Source of the DNA: Diadema setosum
Taxonomy: Eukaryota > Echinodermata > Echinoidea > Diadematoida > Diadematidae
NCBI RefSeq assembly: GCF_964275005.1
Contig: NC_092706.1
Span: 6,118,564 to 6,182,563 of the forward strand
Length of the DNA stretch: 64,000 bases
Reading direction: 5' to 3'
Shown here piece by piece: positions 47,901-57,079 of the stretch (its first letter is position 1; the number at the start of each line of letters is the position of its first letter). The translations under genes were made by a program, and so were the position numbers. The notes beneath the pieces are model-generated. The model did no database searches. It saw nothing but the letters and a program-made list of their open reading frames with translations, and was not told the DNA's origin.

Positions 47901-49701
47901 AAGTTAGAGCTTGGTATAGGTATCGAAACTCTTTGGATAATGTGCCAATGAGGGATGGAACCATTACACTCTTGCGGTTTGTCGTGACTCTACAGGAGAG
48001 TTTGTGAACGAGGAGGGCGAGACGGTGATTAGTGAGGAAGAGTTCCAGATGATCAAAAAGCTAAAGGAGCTCAAGGCCTCGTACCGCAGTGATTACGAGG
48101 AACTCCGCCAGGTCAAATCCGAGATCCAATACTGTCAGAAGCTGGTGGACCAGTGCAGGCAACGTCTCGTCACAGGTGAGTGGAATGTTTCACACAGTTG
48201 TCAGGTTGTGTTGCTTGAAGGTTTGCATGGTGGAGCAAATTAGGTAGAGAGGTTTGCAGTAACACCATGCGTACGCAGTCCTTGCAGGGACGGCTGATTG
48301 ACAGAAGAATAGCCTAGAGAGAGGAGAGTTGAGGAGGGAAGCAACATAGGGAGAATGTGAGGAAGGCAGTTGTCATTTTGTTTTTCTTTTTCATGCTTGG
48401 CTACTTGCTTGTTGTGAAGAGGAAAAATCTTGTGAAATTTCTTTCAATTTTGTGAAACGATATTTTTCTTTGGAACCGTTATAACAAGACTGCTATTTGG
48501 CATTGTAACATATTTACAGCTGTGCTGACCACACCATTTGCTTAATTTGAGACTGTCAGAGTGAAGAATGTGGTTGATAGACTGGGAAGAGCAAAAATGT
48601 CCCTACGAAAACAGTCTGTATACAGAAGGCTGTTTCAGCAGTACATTTTGATAGCAAAAGGAGCAAGAGATGGTACTCTGAAGTATGTAGGATTGGATAT
48701 CAAAATACTGTATACGCTATAATTTTCGCGTACATAAATTTTCGCGAATTGCCGCTGTCACACATTTTCGCGAGTGGTTAAATTCGCGATTGGGGGACCA
48801 GAGAAAATATGAAGTGGCAAAGAAAGTATGAATTTTCAACTTACTCGCAAATAAGAATGATACTAGTTACTTACCAAACTTACCAAACTCTGCGAACTAG
48901 TAAGTTAGAATTCAACATTTTTGAAATGTTAAGTCCATCGCGCTAGATTTCTGACGAGTGGTACGAGGGGTACGAGTACTCAATACTTTAGTACAGTATT
49001 CACCGCATAATCGGGCATCTGATAATCGGGAACCTCGCTTAAATGACATACGCTTCCCAGAAACATTTCCAATGCACGTTATTTTCACTGGATAATCGGG
49101 CGGGGACCTCTGATAAACGGGACAATTTTTCTTCAAGCGACCTTTGATTTTGTTGATATTTTACACAAAAAATCTACCAAAATACCACAACAATATTTCA
49201 AAGATTCCCTGTCAGTTGTCGTTTACATCAAACTTACAAAGCAAGCTTCGGACTGGTGTGTTTTGACCTCCGTCCATCCAGTACACATACATTTCAGCTC
49301 GCTGCCCGCCTTCGCTTTTCTGTACATGTGTATATATGGCGAGCTAGATCGCTATACAACAACACATGTACAGTGCAGTGATCACGGCAAGTAAACAATC
49401 AAGCCGTGATGATTGAATGATTGTAGGACTTTTCATTGACGTTCCCACATCAGTTCTGGGTAATCATTTCCCATGGTTGTGGATATGTATTTATACAGAA
49501 CGCCCTACGTGTCCAAGAATTCTACGAATGTTTAAGAAAGTGCTAGCTTTTAATCCACATATTTTGTGTTCGAAGAGAGGTGACAGAAGAAGAAGCCGGT
49601 TGCGATGACTGCATCATTGCGAGAATGCAGGGACAGCTAGAGGGTCGCGCCGAGGGGTAGCGTGGTTGTGTATTCATGTACATGTACAGTACGTCAGTAT
49701 G

Positions 49702-49740
<39 letters not shown>

Positions 49741-52700
49741 ACTGTACATAATGTACATGTCGTATGCCGTTAGTGTATGGTGAGTGCTCATCGCGAAATC
49801 GGGCACCCCGCTTAAAGGGGCCATGTTTGCTACTCCCAACCTGTCCCGATTATGCGATGAATACTGTATTCGTAAGTAGACGTGGACTAGCCCGACCACA
49901 CCCAGACGCTGTTAATACGCTGTGCTGTGCGAATGCTACTTACAGCGACTGGGCTGTGTATACTAGTAGTTACACGTGGACATGCTATATGTACGTAAAC
50001 AAGCTTAGCCAGTATGGTCTGTTCGGTAAGCCGTGACATGGTATACTAGTACTGAAATGTTCGTATCATCAAGGCAAGGGATTCATTTTGGAAGGTAATA
50101 TTTTCGCGTGTTGTTAATTTCGCGAATAGCTCCCGACTCGCGAAATTCGCGAAAATAAAACCCACGCGAAATATATAGCGTATACAGTAATGTCATTCCC
50201 AAAATTTTAGAGACTCTGAATGGCATATTATTTTCCAGTTTTTCCTCTGCTCTTTTTCTATTAAAATGACTGATACAATGGTATTTTAAGTTCTCTGCTA
50301 TGGAATATGTGTCTCCAGAATATGCTTGGCGAGGTTTGACAATTTTCCTCTTGCTCTCACTCCAGAATTCGACAACTGGTACTCTGAGTGCTTCTTGAGT
50401 GCCGAGGAGGGACAGAGCAGTTCTGGGGCTGGCATTGGAGTCAGACCAGGAACTATGTATGACATGGTGAGTGGAATGTGAAGGGCCCGCCCTACCTTGA
50501 CTAAGGCTGGGTTCGTCGTACCACATGGATTTTGTGAGACCAGAGAGAGAGGTTCCCAAGACAGAGTCGTTTTCTGCAAAGTTACTGTTAGCAGTATATT
50601 AGAGTATCAGATACTGATGAGGAAGAGGTAAATAATGTAATGTATGATATAATGGAATGAGTTCAAGTTTCATGCTAAAGGTGTTTATGTTGTCTCTGTT
50701 AATAAAATTATTTCTCGCACGGTATTGCAGACCGTGATGGCTGCATTGCAAAAGAATCCTTGTGTAGTGTCCTGCTTATGCTACAATGAACACAGTTATA
50801 ACGAAATTTCATTACAACGCAGTAAAAATATGTCTCAAAATTATCATCACTACAAAGTCTATGGTGCAAATGTTCCTTTTGTTATAACAAAATTTCAGTG
50901 TAACAAAAGAAAACTGCTGATCCCCAAGTCTTCATTGTAACTGGAGTCACCTGTATTACAAGTCAGTGTACAAAGTGTTCGAAATTCATTCTACAAAACA
51001 GAAGAGACCATAACAGGCTTGCAAAATTAAACTCGTGGTTTTCTGTATCTGAAATGTAATGAATAAAGTTAGTGGTGTCTGTCCCAAAACATGGATATAC
51101 AATAAATGTACCAGAGATAGATTAATTTTTTTTATCTCTCTTAATTTCTGCTTTCTCCTGCAGCCGGAGGACGAGGGAGAGAAGTTTGAGCGCCTGCAGT
51201 CTGAGCTGCTAATGGAGAACCCTGACTCTGCCTCATTCTACAACGCCAAGATGAGGACGGACAGACGGGTGAGTTAAGAGCCTCTTCTTCAATCTAATCG
51301 CCATTTCACCCCAAACTCGGTCTGGGGAATATTGATTTCCTGTCATTTGTGGGTCTACCGTGTGTTTTGATGAATGTTTGTATTGTTTCCACTACTTTAC
51401 GATAAGTCTCAGTTCGAAATGAACAGAAAGGAAGAAGAACAAAATATACCAAACTCATGCGATCAGTCTTTTTTTAGCCAAGAGGCAGGCTGCTGTTAGT
51501 CCTGTATGAGGATTGGTTCTTATAATCGCGCAGGGATATGATTACATTTAAATAAAGTGACTATGAAAGTATTAGGTATCATGCTGTTTGCACTGGGTTA
51601 CTTCTGATTCAGTGATAATTGTCCCCGCCGAACGAGTTCGAGCAGGGGACTATGAAACGGGCTCCGTACGTGTGTGTGTCTGTGTGTCCGTGTGTCCGTC
51701 CGTGCGTCCGTCCGTGCGTCCGTCCGTGCGTCCGTGTGTGATCAAAATGTTCAAAATGCTACTCCTTCGCCATTTCTAACCCGATTTTGATTCTGTTTGC
51801 TTTATATGATAGCACTACATGAGAGCTTTGAAACTTCTATACAGAATTTCAGTTGTGACCTTTGACCTTGACCTTTGACCTATATTGTACATTTTGCTTC
51901 AAAATGCTACTCCTTCGCCATTTCTAACCCGATTTTGATTCCGTTTGCTTTGTATGATGGCACTAGGTGAGGGCTTCAAAACTTCTACACAGAATTTTGA
52001 CCTTTGACTTCTTTGACCTTTGACCTTGATTTTTGACCTATATTGTACATTGCCTACAAAATGCTACTCCTTCGCCATTTCTAACCCGATTTCGATTCCG
52101 TTTGCTTTATGTGATGGCACTAGGTGAGGGCTTCAAAACTTCTACACAGAATTTTGACCTTTGACTTCTTTGACCTTTGACCTTGATTTTTGACCTATAT
52201 TGTACATTTTGCTACAAAATGCTACTCCTTTGCCATTTGTAACCCGATTTCAATTCCGTTTGCTTTAAGTGATGGCACTAGGTGAGGGCTTCAAAACTTC
52301 TACACAGAATTTTGACCTTTGACTTCTTTGACCTTTGACCTTGAGTTTTTACCTACATTGTACATTGGCTACAAAATGCTACTCCTTCCCCATTTCTAAC
52401 CCGATTTCGATTCCGTTTGCCTTATGTGATGGCACTAGGTGAGGGCTTCAAAATTTTGACCTTTGACTTCTTTGACCTTTGACCTTGATCTTTTTACCTA
52501 TATTGTACATTGTGTTACTAAATGCTACTTCCGGCGGGGACATATATTACGCACCGCGTAATTTCTACTTTTCCTTGTTTTTAATATCTTTACAACATAT
52601 ATCTCTGTAGCAGCTAATAAACTTTACTTTATGGACATTCATTCATTCAATCCCACAAAAATGTTCTGATCAGTGATTTTCTTTTTCTTCCACACTTGCT

Positions 52701-53071
52701 GATAACAAAATTAGCTCTTTAAAAAAAGGTGTGAAAATAGCTGTCTAATCATAGTATTCTTATTAAACAGGAACAGTAAACAGTTGAAAACGAGACGATT
52801 TTGTTCTTTGCAGGAGGAGATTTGTAAAAGTATCATTTGCAATATGTGGATCCTTCAATCATCTCATAAAACCTGCTGAAGTATACTTCATTGATATTGA
52901 CATATGATTCTTCTTTCTTCCTTTTGTTATTTTTGCCACTTGCAGCAAATCTTGGAGCAAGCCATGCAGCAGCCGCAGCCCCAAGTGTCATCCAATCGCA
53001 AGCGCTCGGTCACATCGCCGACCGTCACCGTTCGCAATCAACCTCCCACCATGATGACTGTCCAAAACTAG
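35219..53071 (+). CDS. KIF9: KIF9 orthologue, kinesin-9 family motor
   Basis: The conserved protein starts at ATG 36455 (MSKRSSKVRVYVRTRPT) and ends at TAG 53069-53071. It is 811 residues, close to human KIF9 at about 790. Numbering from that start, the motor domain covers about 1-345. It has the P-loop GQTGAGKT at 94-101, switch I NSVSSRSH at 211-218, switch II DLAGSE at 246-251, and YINKSLTFLEQ and KLTHCLKDSIGGNCN further on. After it come a neck and coiled coil, a G/S/P-rich linker (about 480-560), the KIF9 signature NTPPLRTVAFEEFKHEKGSE, and a second helical region with EEEFQMIKKLKEL and EIQYCQKLVDQCRQRL. Kinesin-9 proteins act in motile cilia and flagella, near the central pair or axoneme. 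All fifteen conserved exons join in phase. An extra upstream exon (35219-35377) joins in phase and would lengthen the N terminus by 63 residues. Confidence 0.96.
35906..35930. repeat. Poly-T tract
   Basis: A run of about 26 T in the intron after the candidate KIF9 extension exon. Confidence 0.9.
36425..36550 (+). CDS. KIF9: KIF9 exon 1, conserved start
   Basis: The acceptor is AATTGACAG at 36416-36424 and the donor GTATTT. ATG 36455 begins MSKRSSKVRVYVRTRPTAKF, matching human KKVHAFVRVKPTDDFAHEMI. The ten codons before the ATG are also open (GILKFSSTSL), which permits the longer form. Confidence 0.93.
36975..37140 (+). CDS. KIF9: KIF9 exon 2
   Basis: The acceptor is GACTTCCAG and the donor GTGAGT. 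It encodes TINIHARKDVRRGVVNNQLL, DWSFKMDGILHNASQDQVYE and LLDGYN. Human has KKDIRRGVVNNQQTDWSFKL and DGVLHDASQDLVYE. Confidence 0.97.
37716..37735. repeat. Poly-C tract of 20 bases
   Basis: An uninterrupted run of 20 C, 84 bp upstream of the KIF9 exon 3 acceptor. Confidence 0.95.
37820..37926 (+). CDS. KIF9: KIF9 exon 3, P-loop
   Basis: The acceptor is GACACCTAG and the donor GTAGGT. It encodes TLMCYGQTGAGKTYTMTGAT then ENYKQRGIIPRAISQ. GQTGAGKT is the Walker A motif that binds ATP. It is near-identical to human. Confidence 0.97.
39780..39905. repeat. Possible retroposon tail (TTTATTTATTTATT)
   Basis: TTTATTTATTTATTTATTCA followed by AGATTTCATGCGTGTTC resembles the 3' tail of a LINE on the minus strand, as at 3362. 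No coding remnant is seen. Confidence 0.35.
40034..40571. mobile_element. MITE family B, copy 4, decayed and split by family G
   Basis: AATTCGCAAATAGCACCCAG and AACCCTGCGAAATATATGG are family B right-arm words. The terminal TATACAGTA reappears only at 40562-40570, after an inserted family G element. The left end is degraded. Confidence 0.65.
40296..40560. mobile_element. MITE family G, copy 1, nested in family B
   Basis: It begins TTATCGTTGCTGGGGCGACA and ends AAGGTCTTGTCACCTCAG. ACAAAATGCCATTTATGTTC and AGGATTTGGAGAGGACATCA match the reverse complement of the copy at 46735-46985. It lies in the KIF9 intron before exon 4. Confidence 0.75.
40639..40863 (+). CDS. KIF9: KIF9 exon 4
   Basis: The acceptor is GGTTTACAG and the donor GTGTGT. 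It encodes VYKEIEERPEQAITVRISYL, EIYNETMFDLLSTLPYS and MTITEDEYGINIKGLGVHLA. Human has RMIEERPTHAITVRVSYLEI and YNESLFDLLSTLPY. Confidence 0.97.
41308..41484 (+). CDS. KIF9: KIF9 exon 5, switch I and II
   Basis: The acceptor is TGATCGCAG and the donor GTGAGT. It encodes GETNRAIAAHSLNSVSSRSH, CIFTIHVESRSR and SKLNLVDLAGSERLSKTG. Both nucleotide-sensing switch motifs are intact. Confidence 0.97.
42248..42395 (+). CDS. KIF9: KIF9 exon 6
   Basis: The acceptor is CCCATCCAG and the donor GTTAGC. It encodes SEGKTQQEAVYINKSLTFLE, QTTIALADRKREHIPYRQTK and LTHCLKDSI, the kinesin alpha-4/alpha-5 microtubule-binding region. Confidence 0.97.
43140..43339. mobile_element. MITE family C, copy 2
   Basis: It starts TACTGTAAAAGTGGCAATTT and ends near AATTACCACTGTTACAG. 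About 200 bp. The right end lies 76 bp before KIF9 exon 7. Confidence 0.75.
43416..43627 (+). CDS. KIF9: KIF9 exon 7, end of motor domain
   Basis: The acceptor is TTCTCACAG and the donor GTGAGT. It encodes GNCNTMMIANIWGEAKQIEE, TISTLRFATRMMCIAIDPAV and LVKKLEKEIKHLKHELAMHD. It leads from the motor core into the neck coiled coil. Confidence 0.97.
43815..43915 (-). mobile_element. tRNA-derived SINE fragment
   Basis: On minus, TGGTGTAGTGGATA (A box, plus 43883-43896) is followed by GGTTTGAATCC (B box, plus 43843-43853). The spacing is tRNA-like, and AAGACACCTGTCCCCAGATC lies between. The acceptor stem does not close, so it is a SINE head rather than a tRNA gene. It lies in the KIF9 intron before exon 8. 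Confidence 0.75.
44223..44474 (+). CDS. KIF9: KIF9 exon 8
   Basis: The acceptor is ATCCCTGCAG and the donor GTTAGC. It encodes VTYEPLSDTQLMEINNQVRR, YLDGSLDEIDIVNVRQIQSI and LRNKFTLIDRTDPNAVAAAQ. Human has EINSQVRRYLEGTLDEIDII and LRRKYTLIDRND. Confidence 0.97.
45161..45321 (+). CDS. KIF9: KIF9 exon 9
   Basis: The acceptor is CCTTTGCAG and the donor GTATGT. It encodes AGVVFDEDGGASYVGEVDGQ then GFGIGVAPASSKP, matching human GQNFGLGVAPFSTKPGKKAK, and ends in a basic run (ARKGRGRKAKDRG). Confidence 0.95.
45406..45587. mobile_element. Short MITE with 42-bp inverted arms (family I)
   Basis: The left arm ACCTCCAAATTCTTATGAAT (45406 on) pairs with ATGAATTTAGAGGT at the right end. CAGAAAACTGGATCTGAA pairs with TTCAGATCCAATTTTCTG. 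Total 182 bp. A motif GGTCTGATGCTGT/GGTCTGATGCCGT flanks both sides. It is in the intron after KIF9 exon 9. Confidence 0.8.
46144..46400 (+). CDS. KIF9: KIF9 exon 10, linker and signature motif
   Basis: The acceptor is ATATCCAG and the donor GTACCT. A Ser/Pro/Gly-rich disordered stretch (KGASSPSPSIERASPVRGG) leads to RPNTPPLRTVAFEEFKHEKG and SEINRILMENK. Human has RPDTPPSKPVAFEEFKNEQG and SEINRIFKENK. Confidence 0.96.
46735..46985. mobile_element. MITE family G, copy 2
   Basis: A 251-bp element between TA dinucleotides with long inverted ends TTGTCGCTGCGGTGATAAGA and TCTTGTCGCCGCAGCGACGA. It is the reverse complement of the copy at 40296 and lies in the intron after KIF9 exon 10. Diverged CTTTCAAAAAGTAGAAAT-like units flank it on both sides. 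Confidence 0.85.
47273..47395 (+). CDS. KIF9: KIF9 exon 11
   Basis: The acceptor is GGTGGACAG and the donor is GTCAGA, which has an unusual C at +3. It encodes ILKSKRKHCRDLAKTINMTK and QEIDVTRTAIDKLRQEKAEQ, a helical segment. Human has INAIKREIDVTKEAL here. Confidence 0.93.
47996..48175 (+). CDS. KIF9: KIF9 exon 12
   Basis: The acceptor is TCTACAG and the donor GTGAGT. It encodes GEFVNEEGETVISEEEFQMI, KKLKELKASYRSDYEELRQV and EIQYCQKLVDQCRQRLVT. Human has IIDEEEFLLILKLKDLKKQY and AEIQYCQHLVDQCRHRLL. Confidence 0.97.
48706..50189. mobile_element. MITE family B, copy 5, expanded by nested insertions
   Basis: The outer ends are the best preserved of the family: TACTGTATACGCTATAATTT and AATATATAGCGTATACAGTA. 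The element is normally about 240 bp but spans 1484 bp here, because a pogo-like element (48994-49866) and about 370 bp of other DNA lie inside. The GCGAAATTCGCG-type palindromic words are intact at 48719-48800 and 50100-50170. Confidence 0.85.
48994..49866. mobile_element. Pogo-like non-autonomous DNA transposon, copy 2
   Basis: An 873-bp element between two TA dinucleotides, with ends CAGTATTCACCGCATAATCG and GATGAATACTG. It is inverted relative to the copy at 25456-26316 and very similar to it. A GT microsatellite at about 49705-49739 is longer than the matching CA run in copy 1. It is nested within a family B MITE in the KIF9 intron before exon 13. Confidence 0.9.
50366..50466 (+). CDS. 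KIF9: KIF9 exon 13
   Basis: The acceptor is TCACTCCAG and the donor GTGAGT. It encodes FDNWYSECFLSAEEGQSSSG then AGIGVRPGTMYDM. Human has EFDIWYNESFVIPEDMQMAL and GGSIRPGMVP. Confidence 0.95.
51164..51268 (+). CDS. KIF9: KIF9 exon 14
   Basis: The acceptor is CTCCTGCAG and the donor GTGAGT. It encodes PEDEGEKFERLQSELLMENP and DSASFYNAKMRTDRR. Human has EDDQDKFSQLQQRVLPEGPD and SISFYNAKVKIEQ. Confidence 0.95.
51621..52541. mobile_element. Repeat element with GTCCCCGCCG ends and internal ~157-bp tandem units
   Basis: Bounded by GTCCCCGCCG (51621) and its complement CGGCGGGGAC (ending 52541). After a CCGTCCGTGCGT-rich part, five units start with AAAATGCTACTCCTTC at 51753, 51901, 52058, 52216 and 52373, and a remnant lies near 52520. 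Each unit carries TTTGACCTTTGACC blocks. It lies in the last KIF9 intron. The superfamily is unknown. Confidence 0.85.
52946..53071 (+). CDS. KIF9: KIF9 terminal exon 15 and stop
   Basis: The acceptor is CACTTGCAG and the stop TAG is at 53069-53071. It encodes QILEQAMQQPQPQVSSNRKR then SVTSPTVTVRNQPP and MMTVQN. The Q/P-rich tail is not conserved with human, whose C-terminus differs. Confidence 0.9.
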   Translation, partial: QILEQAMQQPQPQVSSNRKRSVTSPTVTVRNQPPTMMTVQN

Positions 53072-56060
53072 TGCAAACGCAAAGAACAAATCTTTTTTTT
53101 TTCATAATCTTATGCTGTCAACTGTATGGATGATAAATTTCCAGATTGCATTTTGTAGCGATCACGTAAAGACAAAGACCACTGCTGTTTCCAGTTGATT
53201 TCAGCCAAAGAAGGGAAGTTCAAGCCAATTTCAGCTGAAGAAAAGTTTTCCATGGCCAGAATACCTTTGAAACTTTTCAAACACACAGAACCAAAATGTC
53301 TTCTTTGATTCAAAGTTTGTGCACATTTTTACGAGATAGGCATCCGGCCTCTTTCGTGTTAACATTGGCCTTTCCAGACCAGCTGAACATTGCTATTGTA
53401 ACATCGCCCAAGCAAATGAGCTGACAGAATTATCAGCCATGAGGTGTTTGCATACGATAATGCAAAATGCGTAATGGAAATGTGTAGTTTTACATTACTG
53501 TTGTAGAAATAATGTACGTGTATGCACTTGCCCATCCCATTATTATAGAGGGAGCAGGGTTCCCAAGCAACAGTCAATGGCATCTTGATATCAAGAATGC
53601 TACTCATTAATGAATCAGATTATCAAGTCAACCTTGCTTGTGATAATACTGTCCCGATGAGGTCATTCCATGTCTGGTTCATGTGGGACCTTATGCTTAT
53701 GGCAAAAAATACAGTCATATTTCATCTTAATAGAAAATATGCCGTAAATATGGAGGACTGCTTATCGTATACAGAAATGTATGTTCCAAGAATCAAATGT
53801 TTAATTTTTCTGTAATGTTAAATGAGCTTAGCTTTGTGGAGGCAAATTTTATGCCCAAAAACACAAGAACTCAAGAAGAAAGAAATAATTACAGATAATC
53901 AAAGCACTTCTTCACAAATGGTCTGTGTATGCTGCATTTCTGTGGTTTATAAAACTGAAAATATTGCTTTATACGTTGAAAGTACATACTAAGCTTAGTG
54001 GATATGAGATAAATATCATTCTTCTTTTTTTTTTAATCATATTCATTATGTGTTCATCCTGTGTGCTGCCATTCGTCATGCAAAATGATATGACTACAAT
54101 GACAGGAATATAACAGCATGGCGCAATCATATTATGTTGAACCAGCTATACCACTGCAGTACTTTATATGTGCAGTCACATACATACACCGTAAGTTGGT
54201 ATGTCTCCTCGCAGAACATGTTGTGTTAATCATGAGAATATATTGTGTAAACCCAAATGACATACAGTATTTTGATACATTCCAACATCAACAGTGATAC
54301 AGAGTGTACCATGAAGCTATTTCGATACAAGGTACTTCCTTCACTGGGGTCAATTCTGTGTGGATGTAGGAAGTATTATTGACTTTTGGAATGCTTTGCT
54401 TCTGTGCTTGTTCACCTGTAACTGAATTCCAAAGGAAACAAAATCTGGACACTATGCTGAGAGATTGACACAAACAGGATTTTGACATTATACAGAATTA
54501 ATGTATCCAAGGCAGACACTGTTCTTATATGATTTTAGTTGCTGGGCTGGTGCTGTACTTGTGCAAATTGCGGGGAATGTGATGCTACAACATGTACAGA
54601 GAATGCAGAAATTGTATATATCTGAGAGGAACAAAATAGTGTATCTGTTGTATATGGTAATCAGACACTCCTATTGTTTGATATTGAGATCATCCAGAGG
54701 AGTGCGATATATTTATTCTAAGCTGCTCTATTAAAGTGGCCAAAATTCACGAAGATAGTTTAACTCTAATCCATCAATAATGCAGATTTTTATGGCGTAT
54801 AATGCAATGCGACCCAATGCGTGTGCCAACAGACGTCCAGTAACGAATGAACACTGCCACATGCATGTGAGATGTATGCCCTCTTATTGCGTATGTTGGG
54901 TTGTTGTTTTGTTGTTTTGTTTGTTTGTTATTGTTGTTGTTGTTGGTTTTTTTTTTTTTTTTTTTTTTGGGGGGGGGGGGGGTTGTTCGTAGACTAAATT
55001 CACAACATGGATTTGATTTAAACTATCTTTGTGAATTGCAGCCAGTGTGTGTAAATAATGTGAATAAGTGAAACATACATTGTGCTTGATATGTTATTGA
55101 ATTTCCTAATCAACTTTTCAATTAAAGGTTATTTCTTCTTCTTTTTTTTTTCCACATATGCCTGTGTCTACATGAATTTGTATCAGCATAATCATGCAAT
55201 ATGTCCTTCCACTGATGCATTCACCTTGAAGTCAAGTTTTGTAGGCAGGCGGAATTTAACGATACGCTATGTTCACATTAAATGGCAAAAAGATACAAAT
55301 CTAATGTAAGAACTGTGTTCATGATTCTCCCTTGTGTTGAATTGAATTTATAAGCTTGATTACGTGAGAGGAATGATCTGTGTGTCCAATTGTCTGTCCA
55401 TGTTTCCCTGCAAGGAGTCTAGATAAATGGCATGGCAAGCTCTGAAAATGATCTAAGAGAGCTTATTTTGTACACAATTAAATAGGGGCCTATTAATCCG
55501 TTGAGGAAGGGCTGATTTTGCCACAACACGCATTTCCCATAAGACACCTGCCCGGATATACTCGGGACTCGTCCTCAATGGGTTAAGGCTACTGCCCAAG
55601 TACCTGTATCCCTGGTTCTGGATAAGTGTATGAATGGCAACTAAATTCTATCCCACTGTACAGCTTCACTCATGACTGGAGCGGGGAATAGATTCACCTC
55701 TTAGAAGAAGAAATAATAAGCTAGAGAGATGGTGAGAAAGAGGCAAAATATTTTCTTGCACAAATTCATGTTATTGACCTATCATATCAATTACAAAAGA
55801 CAACATTGTATGTAAATAGGTTGTATCTAGTGATATCAAATTCTGACACTAAACTAGTCATCAGTTTTCATCCAGGAAAACAAACGACACACACACACGC
55901 ACACACACACACTCAAGCCAAATATATATCAAGGCTCTTTGTGCCATATACCAGTCATAGTTTTGTCTGTGCAGGTCTTCATTTCTTAGTTTGTAAGATA
56001 ATTTGTATTTTCTTTCTGACTTCAACTGGTAGACGGGTATCTAATTCAATGGCACATACA
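53072..56060. other. KIF9 3' flank, no gene seen
   Basis: AT-rich, mostly unique sequence that should contain the KIF9 3' UTR. I see no convincing AATAAA near the stop; ATTAAA-type variants occur at 54731 and 55122. A T/G homopolymer junction lies at about 54948-54982, and a family H inverted repeat at 55500-55592. Nothing coding is recognised. Confidence 0.5.
55500..55592. repeat. Short inverted repeat family H, best copy
   Basis: CCGTTGAGGAAGGGCTGATT at the left is answered by GGACTCGTCCTCAATGGGTT at the right. CGCATTTCCCATAAGACACC is in the middle. About 93 bp. Confidence 0.65.
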
Positions 56061-56450
56061 TTAAAGGGACTGTACAGTACTGGTTGAGGTGGGGATTCAT
56101 GTATTGAACATTCCTAAGTGAGATAATGAAAAGCCTCTTATGAAATATGTAAAAGCATGTAATTTTAAGAAGGATTCAACGTTTATTTGATGAAAATTGG
56201 TTTTCAAATGGCTGAGATATCCCCAAAACTGCTAATGATAAAAGGCGACATGCCACAACTTTATTAGGATCTCTTTGTTTGACATTGTTTTTGGATATCT
56301 CAGCCATTTCAAACGGATTTTCATTGAATAAACTTTTGATACCCCTTAGAACTGTATGCTCTTTGACATCTCATAGAGTGGTTTCTGAATATCTCGCAAA
56401 ACGTTGAAAGCTAAATCCTCACCTCGACCAGAACTGTACACACCCTTTAA
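56061..56450. mobile_element. MITE family A, copy 4
   Basis: Complete, 390 bp, same subfamily as copy 3 at 33210, ending ACTGTACACACCCTTTAA. Its final TTAA is also the first TTAA of copy 5. Confidence 0.9.
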
Positions 56451-56840
56451 AGGATGGTACAGTTTTGGTTGAGATGGAGCTTCAGGTTTCCAGCTTTTTT
56501 TGTGTGAGATAATGAGAATCTTCTTGTGTAATGCAAAAGAGCATGCAATTCTAAGAGGAATTCAAAGTTTATTTGATGAAAATTGGTTTTGAAATGGCCG
56601 AGAGATCCAAAAAACAAAGAGGTCATAATAAAAGTTGGGACTCGCCTTTTATAAGCACCACTTTGTTTTACTTTGTTTTTTGGTTATCTTGACCATTTTA
56701 TAACTGATCTTCATCAAATAAACTTTGAATTCCTGTTAGAATTGTATGCTCTTTCATATTTCATAAGTGGTTTCTAATTACCTCACAAAAAGTTACAATC
56801 TGAATCCCCAATCTCAACCTGAACTATACCATCCCTTGAA
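56447..56840. mobile_element. MITE family A, copy 5, abutting copy 4
   Basis: First-subfamily copy beginning TTAAAGGATGGTACAGTTT and ending CTATACCATCCCTTGAA. It shares TTAA 56447-56450 with copy 4, so one copy landed exactly at the edge of the other. Confidence 0.88.
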
Positions 56841-57079
56841 CACAGAAGTTAGGCCGACTGCAAATCTATTGAAAATATTAAAATCTCTGGCAATGCAAGA
56901 CGAAGTTAACATACCAAATTCTGATAATGACTTGATAAACTGGCATCACAAAAGTTGACGTATATTTCAGAGATACTTGAGGGAGTTTACAAGTTTCAAA
57001 TGGCCAGTAATGAAGAAATTTAATGGTTGCATAGGAGGGACACTGAAACATCCACCACAAATAAAAAAAGAAAGTATAA

